Shown one piece after another: positions 6,080 to 7,158 of a stretch of 7,158 nt of DNA. Position 1 is the first letter of the stretch; each line of letters opens with the position of its first letter. Source of the stretch: SAR92 clade bacterium (GTDB lineage: Bacteria > Pseudomonadota > Gammaproteobacteria > Pseudomonadales > Porticoccaceae); assembly GCA_018607545.1 (NCBI GenBank), contig JABBBF010000085.1, positions 1-7,158 of the forward strand. Reading direction: 5' to 3'. Made by a program: the position numbers and the translations under genes. The notes below the pieces were generated by a model. That model saw nothing but the letters and a program-made list of their open reading frames with translations, ran no database searches and was not told where the DNA came from.

Positions 6080-7158
6080 ATGTCGCACATTGTTATTCAA
6101 GACGCTCTATATAATTCAAAATCTGTTCGAGAACTGGATCGACTGGCGATTCAACAGCTGGGGATTCCGAGTATTGTTTTAATGAAACGTGCTGGTCGCG
6201 CCGCCTTCGATGAGCTACTCGATGCCTGGGGAACCCCCTCGTTAATCACGGTTTTTTGTGGCTCCGGCAACAATGCTGGCGATGGCTATATAGTTGCAGC
6301 ACTGGCTGCGGAAAAAGGCTTTGCCGTTCGGGTTATTGAATTAGCGGCTGCAGAGAAGCTGTCTGCCGATGGGGCACTGGCCAGAGATTACAGCGCAAAT
6401 GCCGGCGTTTCCTTTGAGAAATTTTCTGTGGATATAGACCTCGATGAAGGGGTAATTGTCGATGCGCTGCTGGGAACAGGTTTCAAACAGCCTGTACGCG
6501 AACTCTACGCAGATGCTATCCAATGTATAAATAATGCCGCGCTTCCGGTACTTTCAATCGATCTGCCCTCAGGACTCTGCAGTGATACTGGCAGTGCAGC
6601 AGATGCTGCGGTTAACGCAGATATAAGCGTCACCTTTATCGCCGCCAAACAGGGCATGTTCAGCGGTCGCGGGCCGGCTCTCTGTGGCGAAATTATTTAT
6701 CACTCTCTGGATATTGATGAACAGCTTTTCCAGCAGCAGCCCTGCAGTTCCGCGTTGATGAACTTGGATGATCTACTTGAGTACTTTCCAGATCGCGACG
6801 CAGATGCCTATAAAAATCAATTTGGTCACGCCATGGTCATTGGTGGCGATCATGGTTACGGCGGTGCCGGATTGATGGCCGCTGAGTCGGCCCTGCGCAC
6901 TGGCGCGGGACTGGTCAGTGTCGCCACCCGTCCCGAACATATTGCGGCAATTCTGGCCCGCCAGCCCGAGATAATGGCCAGCGGTATTATTTCCGGCCAG
7001 GAATTAGAGCCCCTATTGGATAAGCCAACTGTCTTGGTTATAGGCCCAGGTCTGGGGCGCTCACCCTGGTCTGAACAGCTGCTGCAAAAAGCCGTTGCCA
7101 GCGGACTGCCGATGGTAGTGGATGCCGACGCGCTAAATATTATCGCCGAGGGAAGGGT
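6080..7158 (+). CDS. nnr: bifunctional NAD(P)H-hydrate epimerase / ADP-dependent NAD(P)H-hydrate dehydratase, 3' end cut by window
   Basis: Repairs NADHX and NADPHX, the hydrated damaged forms of NAD(P)H: the N-terminal half epimerises R to S and the C-terminal half dehydrates S using ADP. An unbroken frame of 359 codons runs from the ATG at 6080 off the right edge; E. coli Nnr is about 515 aa, so about 150 residues are missing. The epimerase (YjeF_N) domain, about 1-220, has the loop GSGNNAGDGY (61-70), VDALLGTG (127-134), IDLPSGL (160-166) and Lys190 in FIAAKQGM. The dehydratase, a ribokinase-like fold from about 228, has NQFGHAMVIGGDHGYGGAG (246-264), ESALRTGAGLVSVATRP (269-285), GPGLGRS (322-328) and VDADALN (347-353). 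The catalytic GTGD-like motif would lie beyond the window. The loop has Ala66 where E. coli has Gly (GNNGGDG). The gene is divergent from queG; in related genomes tsaE and amiB often follow, which I cannot see here. Confidence 0.95.
   Translation, partial: MSHIVIQDALYNSKSVRELDRLAIQQLGIPSIVLMKRAGRAAFDELLDAWGTPSLITVFCGSGNNAGDGYIVAALAAEKGFAVRVIELAAAEKLSADGALARDYSANAGVSFEKFSVDIDLDEGVIVDALLGTGFKQPVRELYADAIQCINNAALPVLSIDLPSGLCSDTGSAADAAVNADISVTFIAAKQGMFSGRGPALCGEIIYHSLDIDEQLFQQQPCSSALMNLDDLLEYFPDRDADAYKNQFGHAMVIGGDHGYGGAGLMAAESALRTGAGLVSVATRPEHIAAILARQPEIMASGIISGQELEPLLDKPTVLVIGPGLGRSPWSEQLLQKAVASGLPMVVDADALNIIAEGR

Noticed and set aside
6260..6289. GNNAGDG instead of GNNGGDG in the Nnr epimerase loop as a sign of inactivity
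   Set aside because: Gly to Ala here is conservative, the other epimerase motifs are intact, and similar variants probably occur in related genera.
1..7158. CRISPR array, tRNA, insertion sequence, prophage or defence island
   Set aside because: Coding sequence fills nearly all the window, no regular repeats or cloverleaf-like segments were seen, and all genes belong to recognised families with conserved neighbours.

Overview
The window looks like core chromosome of a free-living gammaproteobacterium, probably in the broad Pseudomonadales/Cellvibrionales area. This rests on the gene order psd, rhdA, rsgA, orn, queG, nnr, which resembles the Pseudomonas arrangement, and on protein motifs close to the E. 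coli and Pseudomonas/Azotobacter versions. Base composition is intermediate by eye. I see no insertion sequence, phage gene, tRNA, rRNA or CRISPR array. The taxonomic placement is inference.

Layout. Positions 3-1439 (+) hold a DUF3391/HD-GYP family signalling protein that enters from the left edge without its start codon. It stops four bases before the end of a three-gene minus-strand cluster read rsgA (4230-3205), rhdA (3182-2331), psd (2298-1444): a ribosome-assembly GTPase, a rhodanese sulfurtransferase and phosphatidylserine decarboxylase. The gaps in this cluster are 22 bp (or 55 bp if rhdA starts at its second Met) and 32 bp, so one transcript is plausible. A 133-bp divergent spacer (4231-4363) separates rsgA from orn (4364-4924, +, oligoribonuclease). 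The end of orn overlaps the end of convergent queG (6023-4911, -, epoxyqueuosine reductase) by 14 bp. A 56-bp divergent spacer with a perfect TATAAT then leads to nnr (6080 to the right edge, +, NAD(P)H-hydrate repair), which is cut off at 359 codons.

Most of these genes are housekeeping: membrane lipid synthesis (psd), 30S maturation (rsgA), RNA end-turnover (orn), tRNA wobble modification (queG), cofactor repair (nnr) and sulfane sulfur transfer (rhdA). I found no unknown multi-gene system. The most notable feature is the HD-GYP protein. It keeps the fold signature but has lost most of the residues that bind the catalytic metals (HD is KD, HH is HC, and the His and Asp of two further ligand motifs are Phe and Ser), so it is probably a non-catalytic sensor or adaptor rather than a working cyclic-di-GMP phosphodiesterase.
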